From Armatimonadota bacterium (GTDB lineage: Bacteria; Armatimonadota; Zipacnadia; JAUWAU01): a DNA stretch of 64,000 nucleotides. Location: contig JAUWAU010000003.1 in assembly GCA_030601885.1 (NCBI GenBank), positions 248,001 to 312,000 of the forward strand, read 5' to 3'. Below are positions 32,937 through 40,844 of the stretch, piece after piece. Below the pieces are notes generated by a model. It did not search any database. It was not told the origin of the DNA and saw only the letters and a list, made by a program, of their open reading frames with translations. A program made the position numbers and the translations under genes. Each line of letters opens with the position of its first letter. Position 1 is the stretch's first letter.

Positions 32937-33037
32937 GTACCTATAACGCTTTCCGTGCCCCGAATGGGTCCTGTCCCGGCAGATACCGGAGCGTCCGCGC
33001 CCGGACACATTGCGGAACGTCAAAGCGTTAGTACTAT
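32937..33037 (+). promoter_or_regulatory. Divergent promoter region with inverted repeat
   Basis: TTGCGG (33010-33015) and TACTAT (33032-33037), spaced 16, form a possible promoter for the plus-strand genes. AGTAC-N4-AACGCTTT near 32937-32952 recurs inverted at 33022-33035 (AAAGCGTT-A-GTACT), flanking the region between the divergent genes and resembling an operator pair. Confidence 0.4.
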
Positions 33038-33127
33038 CACACACTTCGACGGGCAAGCCCTATGGGCCGGGCAGTCTTGCCCGACACGGCTTGGCCGGCG
33101 CAGTCCCGAGCCGCAGGGGGGAGCAGA

Positions 33128-33583
33128 ATGATCGACGGCGTGAAGACAAGGCGTCTCGTATGCCGCGTGGACGACCGCGGATACGTCATGGAGATCCTGC
33201 GGCGCGATGACCCCGAGTTCATCCAGTTCGGCCAAGCGTACATATCCACGTGTTTGCCCGGTGTTGTCAAGGCGTGGCACGCACATCGACGCCAGACGGA
33301 CAACTTCTGCGTCGTCAAAGGCCACGCCAAGATCGGTCTGTACGACGATCGCGAGGGATCGCCGACGCGCGGAGAGACGATGGCCATCGTCATTGGCGAG
33401 CACAACCCAATGCTCATCACCATCCCGCCGCTGGTTTGGCACGGCCAGATGTGCGTGGGCACCGAGGCATCCATTCTCGTCAACATCCCCACCGAGCCAT
33501 ACAATGCGGAGGAGCCGGACGAGCTGCGGCGCGACGCTTTCGACCCCGACATAGGATTCGAATGGTTCCCACAAAGCAAATGA
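33128..33583 (+). CDS. RmlC-like cupin (dTDP-4-dehydrorhamnose 3,5-epimerase family)
   Basis: 151 residues from the ATG preceded by AGGGGGGAG. A single cupin barrel resembling RmlC: GYVMEILRRDDPEF opening, WHAHRRQTDNFCVVKGHAKI with the catalytic-position histidine, and IPPLVWHGQMCVGTEASILV. The C-terminus is short compared with RmlC (about 180 residues), so the epimerase role is uncertain; it may be a sugar ketoisomerase or binding cupin. The next gene follows after 9 bases. Confidence 0.72.
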   Translation: MIDGVKTRRLVCRVDDRGYVMEILRRDDPEFIQFGQAYISTCLPGVVKAWHAHRRQTDNFCVVKGHAKIGLYDDREGSPTRGETMAIVIGEHNPMLITIPPLVWHGQMCVGTEASILVNIPTEPYNAEEPDELRRDAFDPDIGFEWFPQSK

Positions 33584-33592
33584 GGAGGGTGC

Positions 33593-35095
33593 ATGGAGGG
33601 CCCGCTCCAACACAGTGGAAGCGGCCATAGGGGCGCCGCCAGTGCGCGCGGCTTTCTCGTGTGGCTATTCATCGGCGACTCGGCGGTGTGTGTCACCGCG
33701 CTTGCGCTCGCGTACATGGCGCGAGTCGCCGGCTATCACCTCGGACTTCTGTCCCCTCTGAAGCATTCGCTGGCAACGTATCTGTACACCCTCCCCGTCG
33801 TGCTGGTCGTGTGGGTCATCACCTTCGACTCCATGGGCCTGTATCGAGGGCGGCGCAGCATGTCCGGATTCGGCCAGTTCGCGGCCGTGTTCAAGGCGGT
33901 ATCACTTCTGCTGCTCGTTCTCATGGCTCTCTCGTACCTGCACAAGTACGACTACTCGCGGGCGCTCATGGTGCTGTTTTGGGTGACGGCGCTCGTCCTC
34001 GCCTCGGCCTTCCGGACGGGAATGAGTGCGTTGAGGCGACGCCAATTGCGCCGCGGCCGGGGCGTCACTCGCGCCGTCATCGTCGGCTGCAACCAGCTTG
34101 GCGGCACGGTTCTGGAGCAGATGCAGCACGTGGCCGAATTCGGCTATCGGCCTGTCGGCTTTGTGCGCCGAGAGCATCGCGGGAGAGCTAACTTTCGCGG
34201 CTTGCCCGTCCTGGGTCATGCGGGAGAGCTGCCGAGGCTGATTCCGGCGCACGCCATCGATGAAGTCTTCGTCGCAGAGCCCGAGATGGGGCCGGCGGAG
34301 CTGCTCGACATTGTGAGCGAGTGCGATGGGTTGCCGGTCGCCTTCCGCGTCGTCTCGGGGCCAATGGGCGCACTCACGGCGGCAATGGACCTGAACGGCG
34401 TCGGGGATCTGCCCGTATTGAACCTGAGACGTAAACCCTTCGGGGCATGGCAGCGCGCGCTGAAGCGAACGGTGGATGTCGCGCTCGGGACCGCGGCCCT
34501 TGTGCTGAGCCTGCCGCTGTGGCTGACCGTCGCCGCGCTGATTAAGCTGACGACCAAGGGGCGAGTGCTATTCCGGCAGGAGCGCATCGGCCAGAACGGG
34601 AGGCCGTTCGTGATGTACAAATTCCGCTCGATGGCAGCATCGTGTGGCACGGGTAGCTCGCAACCCGTGGCCGCTCAAGCACGGCTTGACCCCGTGCGGG
34701 GTCCCGCTTTAGACAGGGACAAGCAAGCCGTGCCACACGGGGAGGCAAGCGACGACGAGGGAGTTGGCGTCACACCCATTGGACGGTTCCTGCGCAAATA
34801 CAGCCTGGACGAGCTGCCGCAGCTCCTGAACGTGCTCAAAGGGGAGATGAGCCTCGTCGGCCCGCGGCCGGAGCTGCCGCGCCTCGTGGCCCGCTACGAA
34901 CCGTGGCAGCGGAAGCGCCTGGAGGCGAAGCCGGGGATGACGGGGCTGTGGCAGATCCTGGGGCGCAAAGACCTGCCGCTGACGGAGAACATCCACTACG
35001 ACTTCTACTATATCCGCAACCAGTCGCTGCTGTTTGACCTGGCGATCCTGCTGCGGACGATCCCCGTGGTGCTGAGCGGAAGGGGGGCGTATTGA
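33593..35095 (+). CDS. Polyprenyl glycosylphosphotransferase (initiating sugar transferase) carrying an in-frame palindromic repeat
   Basis: 500 residues. Five N-terminal membrane helices (to about 145), a central Rossmann-like CoA-binding-type domain ([18 protein letters not shown]), one more helix near 295-315, then the cytosolic catalytic domain. Catalytic marks are VMYKFRSM (about 341-348), the basic ArgLys pair in [31 protein letters not shown], and [12 protein letters not shown]. It attaches a sugar-1-phosphate to undecaprenyl phosphate to start exopolysaccharide synthesis. Between FRSM and TPIGRF the protein carries about 33 residues encoded by a 99-bp palindromic element (34641-34739) without frame loss. 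The site is a variable loop, so activity may persist. Confidence 0.9.
   Translation: MEGPLQHSGSGHRGAASARGFLVWLFIGDSAVCVTALALAYMARVAGYHLGLLSPLKHSLATYLYTLPVVLVVWVITFDSMGLYRGRRSMSGFGQFAAVFKAVSLLLLVLMALSYLHKYDYSRALMVLFWVTALVLASAFRTGMSALRRRQLRRGRGVTRAVIVGCNQLGGTVLEQMQHVAEFGYRPVGFVRREHRGRANFRGLPVLGHAGELPRLIPAHAIDEVFVAEPEMGPAELLDIVSECDGLPVAFRVVSGPMGALTAAMDLNGVGDLPVLNLRRKPFGAWQRALKRTVDVALGTAALVLSLPLWLTVAALIKLTTKGRVLFRQERIGQNGRPFVMYKFRSMAASCGTGSSQPVAAQARLDPVRGPALDRDKQAVPHGEASDDEGVGVTPIGRFLRKYSLDELPQLLNVLKGEMSLVGPRPELPRLVARYEPWQRKRLEAKPGMTGLWQILGRKDLPLTENIHYDFYYIRNQSLLFDLAILLRTIPVVLSGRGAY
34641..34739. repeat. 99-bp palindromic element inserted in frame in the sugar transferase gene
   Basis: Perfect 12-bp terminal inverted repeats, CGTGTGGCACGG (34641-34652) and CCGTGCCACACG (34728-34739). 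The length is exactly 33 codons with no stop. Three internal 17-bp modules (34645-34661, 34690-34706, 34712-34728) recur in the same order at 13261-13393, showing that it is a dispersed element. Confidence 0.9.
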
Positions 35096-35188
35096 GGCAG
35101 GGAAAAGGGTAAAGGGTCAAGGGCCAGCTCCCCGGCACGCGCAGTTCGGTGTCGTTCTGCCCTTTACCCTTAACCCTTTTCCCTGCCT
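35095..35188. terminator. Long inverted repeat filling the space between two convergent stop codons
   Basis: Left arm 35095-35124 begins AGGCAGGGAAAAGGGT; right arm 35159-35188 ends ACCCTTTTCCCTGCCT. The arms are 30 bases with about three mismatches and a 34-base loop. It overlaps the last base of each flanking gene, so it could terminate transcription from both sides. Related arms are at 16026 and at 57621-57703. Confidence 0.75.
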
Positions 35189-35988
35189 TATTCCACGAGC
35201 TTGTCCTCGCGGCTTGCCTGGATGTAGTTCATGCACATCTCGTCGCGATTCAGGAGCGCCTCGGCGGCCCGCCACGTCGCCATGATCTGCGGATCGGTCG
35301 GGTCGATGATGGCCGCGTCGAGCCCTGCTCCCATGAGCAGCGCGAGGAACGTTCGGTTCAGCAGACGGCGATTCGGCAGCCCGAAGGAGACGTTGGTCAC
35401 GCCCGCCGAGATGTGAACGTCGGGGTACGCCTCGCGGATAGCTCGAACGGCCGCTATGCACAGCGGCCCGGCCTGCGCGTCGGCGCTCACCGTGAGCACG
35501 ACGGGGTCAACGAAGATGTCCTCCGCGCTGATGCCCTGCGCCAGCGCCGCTTCCACCAGCGTCTCTGCCACTTTCTCGCGGTCGCCCTCTTTGCTGGGCA
35601 TACCCTCATCCGACAGGCACAAGGCGATAATCCGCGCCTTTGCCTGGACGGCCAAGTCGAGCACCCGCTCCATCTTCGCTGCCTCCGCCGTCACCGAGTT
35701 CAGGATCGGCGGCGGCCCTTCGTACACGTCGAGTGCCGCGGCAAGCGCGTCCGGATTTGGGCTATCAATGCAGAAAGGCAGATCGGTTGCCTCGCGGGCC
35801 GTGCCGATCAGCCACTGCATGTCGGCGATCTCGTCCTCGGCTTTTCGCCCGGCATTGCAGTCAAGGTAGTGCGCTCCCGCCTCCGCCTGCCGGCGGGCCA
35901 GATCCTGAATGTGATCGGCGTCTCGGACGCGAAGCGCCTCCCCGACGCTCTTGTTGGTGGCGTTCAGTCGTTCTCCGATGACGATCAC
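35188..35988 (-). CDS. Methyltetrahydrofolate:corrinoid methyltransferase-like (pterin-binding) protein
   Basis: 266 residues from a GTG preceded by GGGAGG. A DHPS/MeTr TIM barrel: IVIGERLNATNKSVGEAL opening, AGAHYLDCNAGRK with the conserved Asp-Asn, FCIDSPNPDALAAAL, ILNSVTAE, VDPVVLTVSADAQ, and ISAGVTNVSFGLPNRRLLN. These marks fit AcsE/MtgA-type methyltransferases that pass the methyl group of methyl-tetrahydrofolate to a corrinoid protein, rather than dihydropteroate synthase. No corrinoid protein gene is adjacent. Cytosolic. Confidence 0.85.
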   Translation of the reverse strand: MIVIGERLNATNKSVGEALRVRDADHIQDLARRQAEAGAHYLDCNAGRKAEDEIADMQWLIGTAREATDLPFCIDSPNPDALAAALDVYEGPPPILNSVTAEAAKMERVLDLAVQAKARIIALCLSDEGMPSKEGDREKVAETLVEAALAQGISAEDIFVDPVVLTVSADAQAGPLCIAAVRAIREAYPDVHISAGVTNVSFGLPNRRLLNRTFLALLMGAGLDAAIIDPTDPQIMATWRAAEALLNRDEMCMNYIQASREDKLVE

Positions 35989-36017
35989 GGTGGGTGCCTC
36001 CCTGAGGTGTCGTGTGG

Positions 36018-36036
36018 GCCAGGCTGCCAGCCTGGC
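36018..36036. repeat. Hairpin repeat GCCAGGCTGCCAGCCTGGC
   Basis: Perfect 9-bp stem, preceded by CGTGTGG and followed by ACGAAGACAAG, between the pterin-binding gene and the UDG gene. Same type as 14675-14693 and 16113-16132. Confidence 0.7.
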
Positions 36037-36048
36037 ACGAAGACAAGG

Positions 36049-36612
36049 CTACAATCGCTGTGCCTGCTGGAGCATCGGGGCGACCTTGGCCATGTCCTCG
36101 ATGATCGTGCGGCGCAGGCTCGGGTTGTGGATCGCCGCGGCCGGATGATACAGCGGCACGTACAGGATGCCTCCCCGACGCTGCGACGTGCCATGCACGC
36201 GCCCGATGGACAGCTTGGGATCAACGAGCGTTCGCAGGGCCGGCGAGCCGAGCGTGCACAGCACGGCCGGGCGAATGGCCGCGATCTGGCCGACGAGGTA
36301 CTCGTGGCAGGCCTCGATCTCGCTCGGCATGGGATCGCGGTTCTGCGGCGGACGACACTTGATGATGTTGGTGATAAAGACATCCTCGCGCCGCAGCCCG
36401 GCCTGCGTCAACAGATCATTCAGGAGCCGCCCGGCCGGGCCGACGAACGGCAGCCCCTGGCGATCCTCCTCGCGCCCAGGCGCTTCGCCCACGAATATGA
36501 TGCGGGAGTCTTCCGGCCCATCGCCCGGAACTGCATTCATGCGTGAGCGCGAAAGCGGACACTTCGCGCACACGCACACCTCGGAGGCTATCTCTTCCAG
36601 CAGCGTCCTCAC
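36049..36612 (-). CDS. Family 4 uracil-DNA glycosylase (iron-sulfur)
   Basis: 187 residues from a GTG that overlaps the dapA stop (GTGA). Iron-sulfur cysteines are seen at 15, 18 (CAKCPL), 86 (KCRPP) and 102 (ACHEY). The uracil pocket is GEAPGREEDRQGLPFVG (42-58), and the catalytic-side motif is YHPAA (155-159). Removes uracil from DNA to start base-excision repair. Its translation depends on dapA, an unusual pairing of repair with lysine synthesis. Confidence 0.92.
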   Translation of the reverse strand: MRTLLEEIASEVCVCAKCPLSRSRMNAVPGDGPEDSRIIFVGEAPGREEDRQGLPFVGPAGRLLNDLLTQAGLRREDVFITNIIKCRPPQNRDPMPSEIEACHEYLVGQIAAIRPAVLCTLGSPALRTLVDPKLSIGRVHGTSQRRGGILYVPLYHPAAAIHNPSLRRTIIEDMAKVAPMLQQAQRL

Positions 36613-37496
36613 AGCAGCCCAGCCTCTTGCATGACGCGTCGGATCTGCTCGTCCTCTTCCGGCGTGGTGGGCACCAGGGGCGGACGCAGCCCGCCGGGAT
36701 CGAACCCGGCGAGTCGCAGCGCCGCTTTCACCGGCGCCGGGTTCACTGATGTGGGGATGAACAGCACCTGGAACAGCTCCCACAGGCGCCAGTGGAGCCG
36801 TCTTGCCTGCTGCGTGTCGCCATTGTGGAACGCCCGCACCATCTGGCTGATCTGCGGGCCCGCCACGTGGCTCACGACGCTGACGACGCCCACGGCGCCG
36901 ATGGCCAGGGCCGGCAGCGTGGCCCAGTCGTCGCCGGAGTACAGAACGAACCCATCGGGAGCCTGAGCGCTGATCTGGGTCATCTGATCGAAGTCGCCGC
37001 TGGACTCCTTGTTCGCAACGATGTTCTCTATCTCGGCCAGCCGCAGGATCGTCTTGGCATCGATGTTTCGCCCGGTGCGCCCGGGGATGTTGTACATGAT
37101 GACCGGGAGTTTGGTTGCCTCGGCCACCGCCTTGAAGTGCCGGTAGAGGCCCTCCTGGGGAGGCTTGTTGTATGCGGGGCATACCACGAGCGCCGCGTCA
37201 ATGCCCACGTCCTCGGCGGCCCGGGTGAGCTCGATCACCTCAGCGGTGGAGCTGCTGCCCGTCCCCGCTATCACCTTCGTCTTATCCCCAACGGTCCGTT
37301 TGACGGTTCGATACAGCTCGATCTTCTCGTCGCGCGTGAGCGTGGGGGATTCCCCAGTGCTGCCCGATACCAGGAGCCCGTCCGAGCCCTGCTCGACCAG
37401 CCGCTCGGCGAGCGCGGCGACCTTGCCGTGATCGACGGCCAACTCGTCGTCGAACGGCGTCACCATGGCCGTGATGACGTGACCGAGATCGGTCAT
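36609..37496 (-). CDS. dapA: 4-hydroxy-tetrahydrodipicolinate synthase
   Basis: 295 residues. Schiff-base lysine 163 in NKESSGDF, Tyr135 in YNIPGRTG, and substrate-binding GSTGE (45-49). Condenses pyruvate with aspartate semialdehyde in the lysine/diaminopimelate pathway. The neighbouring asd and dapB genes provide the preceding and following steps, so the three form a biosynthetic set. The spacer to asd contains a palindromic repeat. Confidence 0.95.
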   Translation of the reverse strand: MTDLGHVITAMVTPFDDELAVDHGKVAALAERLVEQGSDGLLVSGSTGESPTLTRDEKIELYRTVKRTVGDKTKVIAGTGSSSTAEVIELTRAAEDVGIDAALVVCPAYNKPPQEGLYRHFKAVAEATKLPVIMYNIPGRTGRNIDAKTILRLAEIENIVANKESSGDFDQMTQISAQAPDGFVLYSGDDWATLPALAIGAVGVVSVVSHVAGPQISQMVRAFHNGDTQQARRLHWRLWELFQVLFIPTSVNPAPVKAALRLAGFDPGGLRPPLVPTTPEEDEQIRRVMQEAGLL

Positions 37497-37548
37497 ATGC
37501 TATCCCCTCCCCTTTGGGCCTGTCCAAGCTCCGCGGGCCCAACAACGT

Positions 37549-37639
37549 GTCATTCTGAACGAAGTGAAGAATCTCTCCGTGGAACCATCACGAGATGCTT
37601 GGCTGAGGACCGCACGCGCTCCTCAGCGCTCAGCATGAC
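37549..37639. repeat. 91-bp palindromic element (GTCATTCTGA family)
   Basis: Termini GTCATTCTGAACG (37549-37561) and CGCTCAGCATGAC (37627-37639) are inverted with two mismatches. GAAGTGAAGAATCTC follows the left end. It lies between asd and dapA; an arm of the same family occurs at 12788-12808. Similar sequences are widespread in bacterial genomes as intergenic repeats. Confidence 0.75.
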
Positions 37640-37690
37640 GGTACTGCGTTTTCCCGATGGGCCCTCATCCGCCGACCAATCTGCGCACGC

Positions 37691-38749
37691 TCACAGCAGC
37701 TTTCGCGCCAGCATCTGTTCGGCGATCTGGATGGCGTTCAGCGCCGCGCCTTTGCGCAGATTGTCGGACACGACCCACAGGTTGAGGCCGTGGTCCACCG
37801 TGTCATCCTGGCGAATGCGCCCGACGAGAACGGCGTCCTTGTACTCGGGCAACTCCACATCGCGCGGCGTCGGGTACGTCGGCTCGTCCGGCCCGGCGTA
37901 GTCCTCCGTGTTCGGCTCGTCCATCACCACTACGCCAGGTGACCTCTGAGCATCGCTGAGTATCTCGCGCGCTTCGTGTGCCGAGAGCGGCCGCACGGTC
38001 TCGATGTTGATAGACTCGGCATGCCCGACCATCACCGGACAACGAACGGTGGTCGCGGTGACTTGGATGTTCGGGTCGCCCAAGATCTTGCGCGTCTCGT
38101 TCACCATCTTGTGCTCTTCTTTGGTGTAGCCGTCGGGCAGGAACGAGTCGATGTGGGGCAAGACGTCGAATGCTATCGGCTTGCGCATAACGGTCGGGTC
38201 GTGCCTGGGCGGTCTGCCGTCGAGCATGTCCGGCGCCTGCTGCAGAAGCTCATCCACCGCAGCCTGCCCCCACCCGGAGACGGACTGATAGGTGGAGACG
38301 ACGATGCGCTTGATGCGCGCGGCCCGGTGCAGCGGCGCCAAAGCGACCACCATTTGGATGGTGGAGCAGTTGGGGTTGGCGATGTGCTTCGTCTCCGGGG
38401 AGACCGCGTCCATGTTGACCTCCGGCACTACCAGAGGCACGTTGGGGAACATGCGGAAGTCGCTGGCATTGTCGATGACGACAGCGCCCTTGTCAATGGC
38501 CGTCGGCGCCCAGAGCACGCTGGCGCCTTTGGCGCCCTCACGGCCGGCGAAGAACACGAGGTCGAGTCCGTCAAGCTGTTCATCGCTGATCTCGTTGACT
38601 TGGACGGTCTCGCCGCCGAGCTCCTCGCTTCGTGCCCGCGTTGCCATCACGCGCAGATCGCCGTTCATGGGGAACTGGCGCTCTTTGAGTATTGACGCGA
38701 GGCGATCGCCAACAGGCCCCACGCCTACGAGCCCCACGTTCAGTGCCAT
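37691..38749 (-). CDS. asd: Aspartate-semialdehyde dehydrogenase
   Basis: 352 residues from MALNVGLVGVGPVG, which holds the NADPH loop (GVGPVG, 9-14); the longer frame lacks a ribosome site. Catalytic Cys128 is in NPNCSTIQM; GQAAVDELLQQ and VRCPVMVGHAESINIE are further family marks, the latter with the active-site histidine. Reduces aspartyl phosphate to the semialdehyde feeding DapA. It starts 1 base after the dapB stop. Numbering follows the Gram-positive type of this enzyme. Confidence 0.93.
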   Translation of the reverse strand: MALNVGLVGVGPVGDRLASILKERQFPMNGDLRVMATRARSEELGGETVQVNEISDEQLDGLDLVFFAGREGAKGASVLWAPTAIDKGAVVIDNASDFRMFPNVPLVVPEVNMDAVSPETKHIANPNCSTIQMVVALAPLHRAARIKRIVVSTYQSVSGWGQAAVDELLQQAPDMLDGRPPRHDPTVMRKPIAFDVLPHIDSFLPDGYTKEEHKMVNETRKILGDPNIQVTATTVRCPVMVGHAESINIETVRPLSAHEAREILSDAQRSPGVVVMDEPNTEDYAGPDEPTYPTPRDVELPEYKDAVLVGRIRQDDTVDHGLNLWVVSDNLRKGAALNAIQIAEQMLARKLL

Positions 38750-38750
38750 G

Positions 38751-39587
38751 CTAATCACCTGCTTTGGGACAATTCCTGTCGGCCCCCGCAAGGACCTGCT
38801 CGAGGCCAAGCACGAGGCCCTCGAGCTCCTGGGTCTTGCGAATGGCCAGCAGCACCCCCGGCATGAAGCTCTCGCGGCCGGTGGTGTCGTGGCGGATGGT
38901 GAGCGTCTCGCCGACGCCGCCGAAGATCACGCTCTGGTGTGCCACGAGGCCGGGAAGCCGCACGCTGTGAATGACCACGCCGCGATGCTCTCCGCCACGC
39001 ACGCCGTCGAGCTTGACGTGCTCCGTCGGCACACCGAGGAAGGGGCCCGAGCGCGCCTCGGCCATGAGGTCGGCCGTCCGCAGCGCGGTGCCGGAGGGCG
39101 CGTCCTTCTTGCCCTCGTGATGCAGCTCCAGGATTTCGGCATAGTCGAAATGCCGCGCCGCCAGTTGCGCGCACTGCATCATCAGCGTCGCGCCCAGGGA
39201 GAAATTTGGCGCGATGATGGCGGTGGCCGAATGGGCCTGGCACAGGTGGCGCACTTCGGCCAGATCGTCGTCGGACAGTCCGGTGGTGCCGACGACACAA
39301 TCGATCCCTCTGCTCAACGCGCAGCGGACGTTCGCCATCACGACGGCGGGCTGGGTGAAGTCCACCATTACGTCGGGAGCGGCCGACTCGATAGCCGCAT
39401 CAAGCTTATCTTGAACTGGCACGTCCAGGGCGCCAACTCCGGCCACGGCGCCGGCGTCCTCACCCACCCCCACGACGTCAACGGCGCCCACCAGCAGGAT
39501 GCCCGACTGGTGCGAGACGGCCTGCACCACAGCCTGTCCCATTCTGCCACACGCGCCACAGACAAGCACCCGGATCGATGCCATCAC
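38751..39587 (-). CDS. dapB: 4-hydroxy-tetrahydrodipicolinate reductase
   Basis: 278 residues. NAD(P)H loop GACGRMGQ (11-18), VDFTQPAVVMANVRCALSRG, GTTGLS, and the signature LHHEGKKDAPSGTAL with catalytic His and Lys. Reduces the DapA product. The start codon overlaps the stop of the M16 peptidase gene upstream. Confidence 0.95.
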   Translation of the reverse strand: MMASIRVLVCGACGRMGQAVVQAVSHQSGILLVGAVDVVGVGEDAGAVAGVGALDVPVQDKLDAAIESAAPDVMVDFTQPAVVMANVRCALSRGIDCVVGTTGLSDDDLAEVRHLCQAHSATAIIAPNFSLGATLMMQCAQLAARHFDYAEILELHHEGKKDAPSGTALRTADLMAEARSGPFLGVPTEHVKLDGVRGGEHRGVVIHSVRLPGLVAHQSVIFGGVGETLTIRHDTTGRESFMPGVLLAIRKTQELEGLVLGLEQVLAGADRNCPKAGD

Positions 39588-40840
39588 GCCGCCTCCAGGT
39601 TGTGTTCGTCCACCGGGCCGACGGCGGCGAGGGCGAGCTGCGAGTCGGTGAACATCTCCCGCGCCACCTCGATGATCTGATCCATTGTCACGTTGCGAAC
39701 CTTTGCCAGCGTTTCCTGCACGGGGACGACGCGCCCGTGATGAATGTATGAGTCAGCCATCCGCTCCATGCGCGCGCCGACATCGTCCAGCGCGATCTCC
39801 GTCTGGCACAGGAACTGCTGCTTTGTCTCGGCAAGCTCGTCCTGCGTGAGTCCCCGTGCGGCTATGTCGCGCATCTCAGCGCGGAAGAGCTGCAGAATCT
39901 GGGCCACCGCCTCCGCCCCGGAGGCAGCGTAGAGCACAAAGGCGCCCCCACAGGAGTAGCTGGCCCCGTAGGCGCCAACATCGTAGGCCAGCCCTCGCTC
40001 TTCGCGCACCTTGCGAAAAAGGCGCGAACTGGGCCCGCCGCCCAGGGCTCCGCAGATGATGCGCGCAGCGAACCGCCGGTCGTCTCTGCGCGCATAGGCC
40101 GGCGCCCCAACTCGTACGTGCACCGGGCCGCTCCCCCGGTGCAGGACCACCCGGGTCGGGCGGGCGACGATTTCGGGCAAGATCTTTTCGACGTCCGTAG
40201 CTCGATGGCCTTCAAAATGCCGGTGTAACTCGCTCAGGAGCTGCTCGTGGGAAATGTCCCCTGCGGCAGCCACCAGCAGCCGTGAGGGATTGAAGAGCTT
40301 CGCAGCCCACTCGCGGAGCTGCGTTGAGGACATCGTCCGGACGTTGCCAATGTCGCCGAAGACGCGGCGCGCGACCGGGTGGTCGCCCCACATGGCGCTG
40401 GCTATCAAATCGCTGGCGACGTCGCCCGGTGAGTCCTCGTAGCTCGCGATCTCCGCGGCGACGATGTCGGCCTCTCGCTCAATATCGGCCGGCTTGAAAA
40501 GGGCATTCCGGAGCATGTCGGCGATGATGTCGGCCGCCATGCCGATGTGCTCCGCAAGACAGCGGGCGTGGAAACACGTGAACTCTCGTTCGACGAATCC
40601 GTTCAGCTCCCCGCCGACGGCTGCCATCGCCCGGTCGATCTCCTCGCCGCGCCGCCGATGCGTTCCTCGAAACACCATGTGCTCGATGAGATGCGTAATG
40701 CCGGCGAGCTCGGGAGGTTCGTCCGCGGAGCCTGAGAGCGCCCAGAAGCCAAGCGTGACCGGCCGACGGCCGGTCACGCGCTCTGTCAGGACTGTCAGGC
40801 CATTCTCGAGTGTGGTGACCTCTGCAGCCTGTTCAACCAT
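39584..40840 (-). CDS. M16 family zinc peptidase (PqqL/processing-peptidase-like)
   Basis: 418 residues from MVEQAAEVTTLENGL, 4 bases after the pnp stop. The inverted zinc motif HLIEH (50-54) and third ligand Glu130 in READIVAAEIASYED are intact, so it is an active-type M16 subunit. The second half has the RLFRKVREERGLAYDVGA segment that contacts substrate. Members downstream of pnp are common in Firmicutes and related phyla; their substrate is unknown. Cytosolic, no signal. Confidence 0.92.
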   Translation of the reverse strand: MVEQAAEVTTLENGLTVLTERVTGRRPVTLGFWALSGSADEPPELAGITHLIEHMVFRGTHRRRGEEIDRAMAAVGGELNGFVEREFTCFHARCLAEHIGMAADIIADMLRNALFKPADIEREADIVAAEIASYEDSPGDVASDLIASAMWGDHPVARRVFGDIGNVRTMSSTQLREWAAKLFNPSRLLVAAAGDISHEQLLSELHRHFEGHRATDVEKILPEIVARPTRVVLHRGSGPVHVRVGAPAYARRDDRRFAARIICGALGGGPSSRLFRKVREERGLAYDVGAYGASYSCGGAFVLYAASGAEAVAQILQLFRAEMRDIAARGLTQDELAETKQQFLCQTEIALDDVGARMERMADSYIHHGRVVPVQETLAKVRNVTMDQIIEVAREMFTDSQLALAAVGPVDEHNLEAA

Positions 40841-40844
40841 GTTG

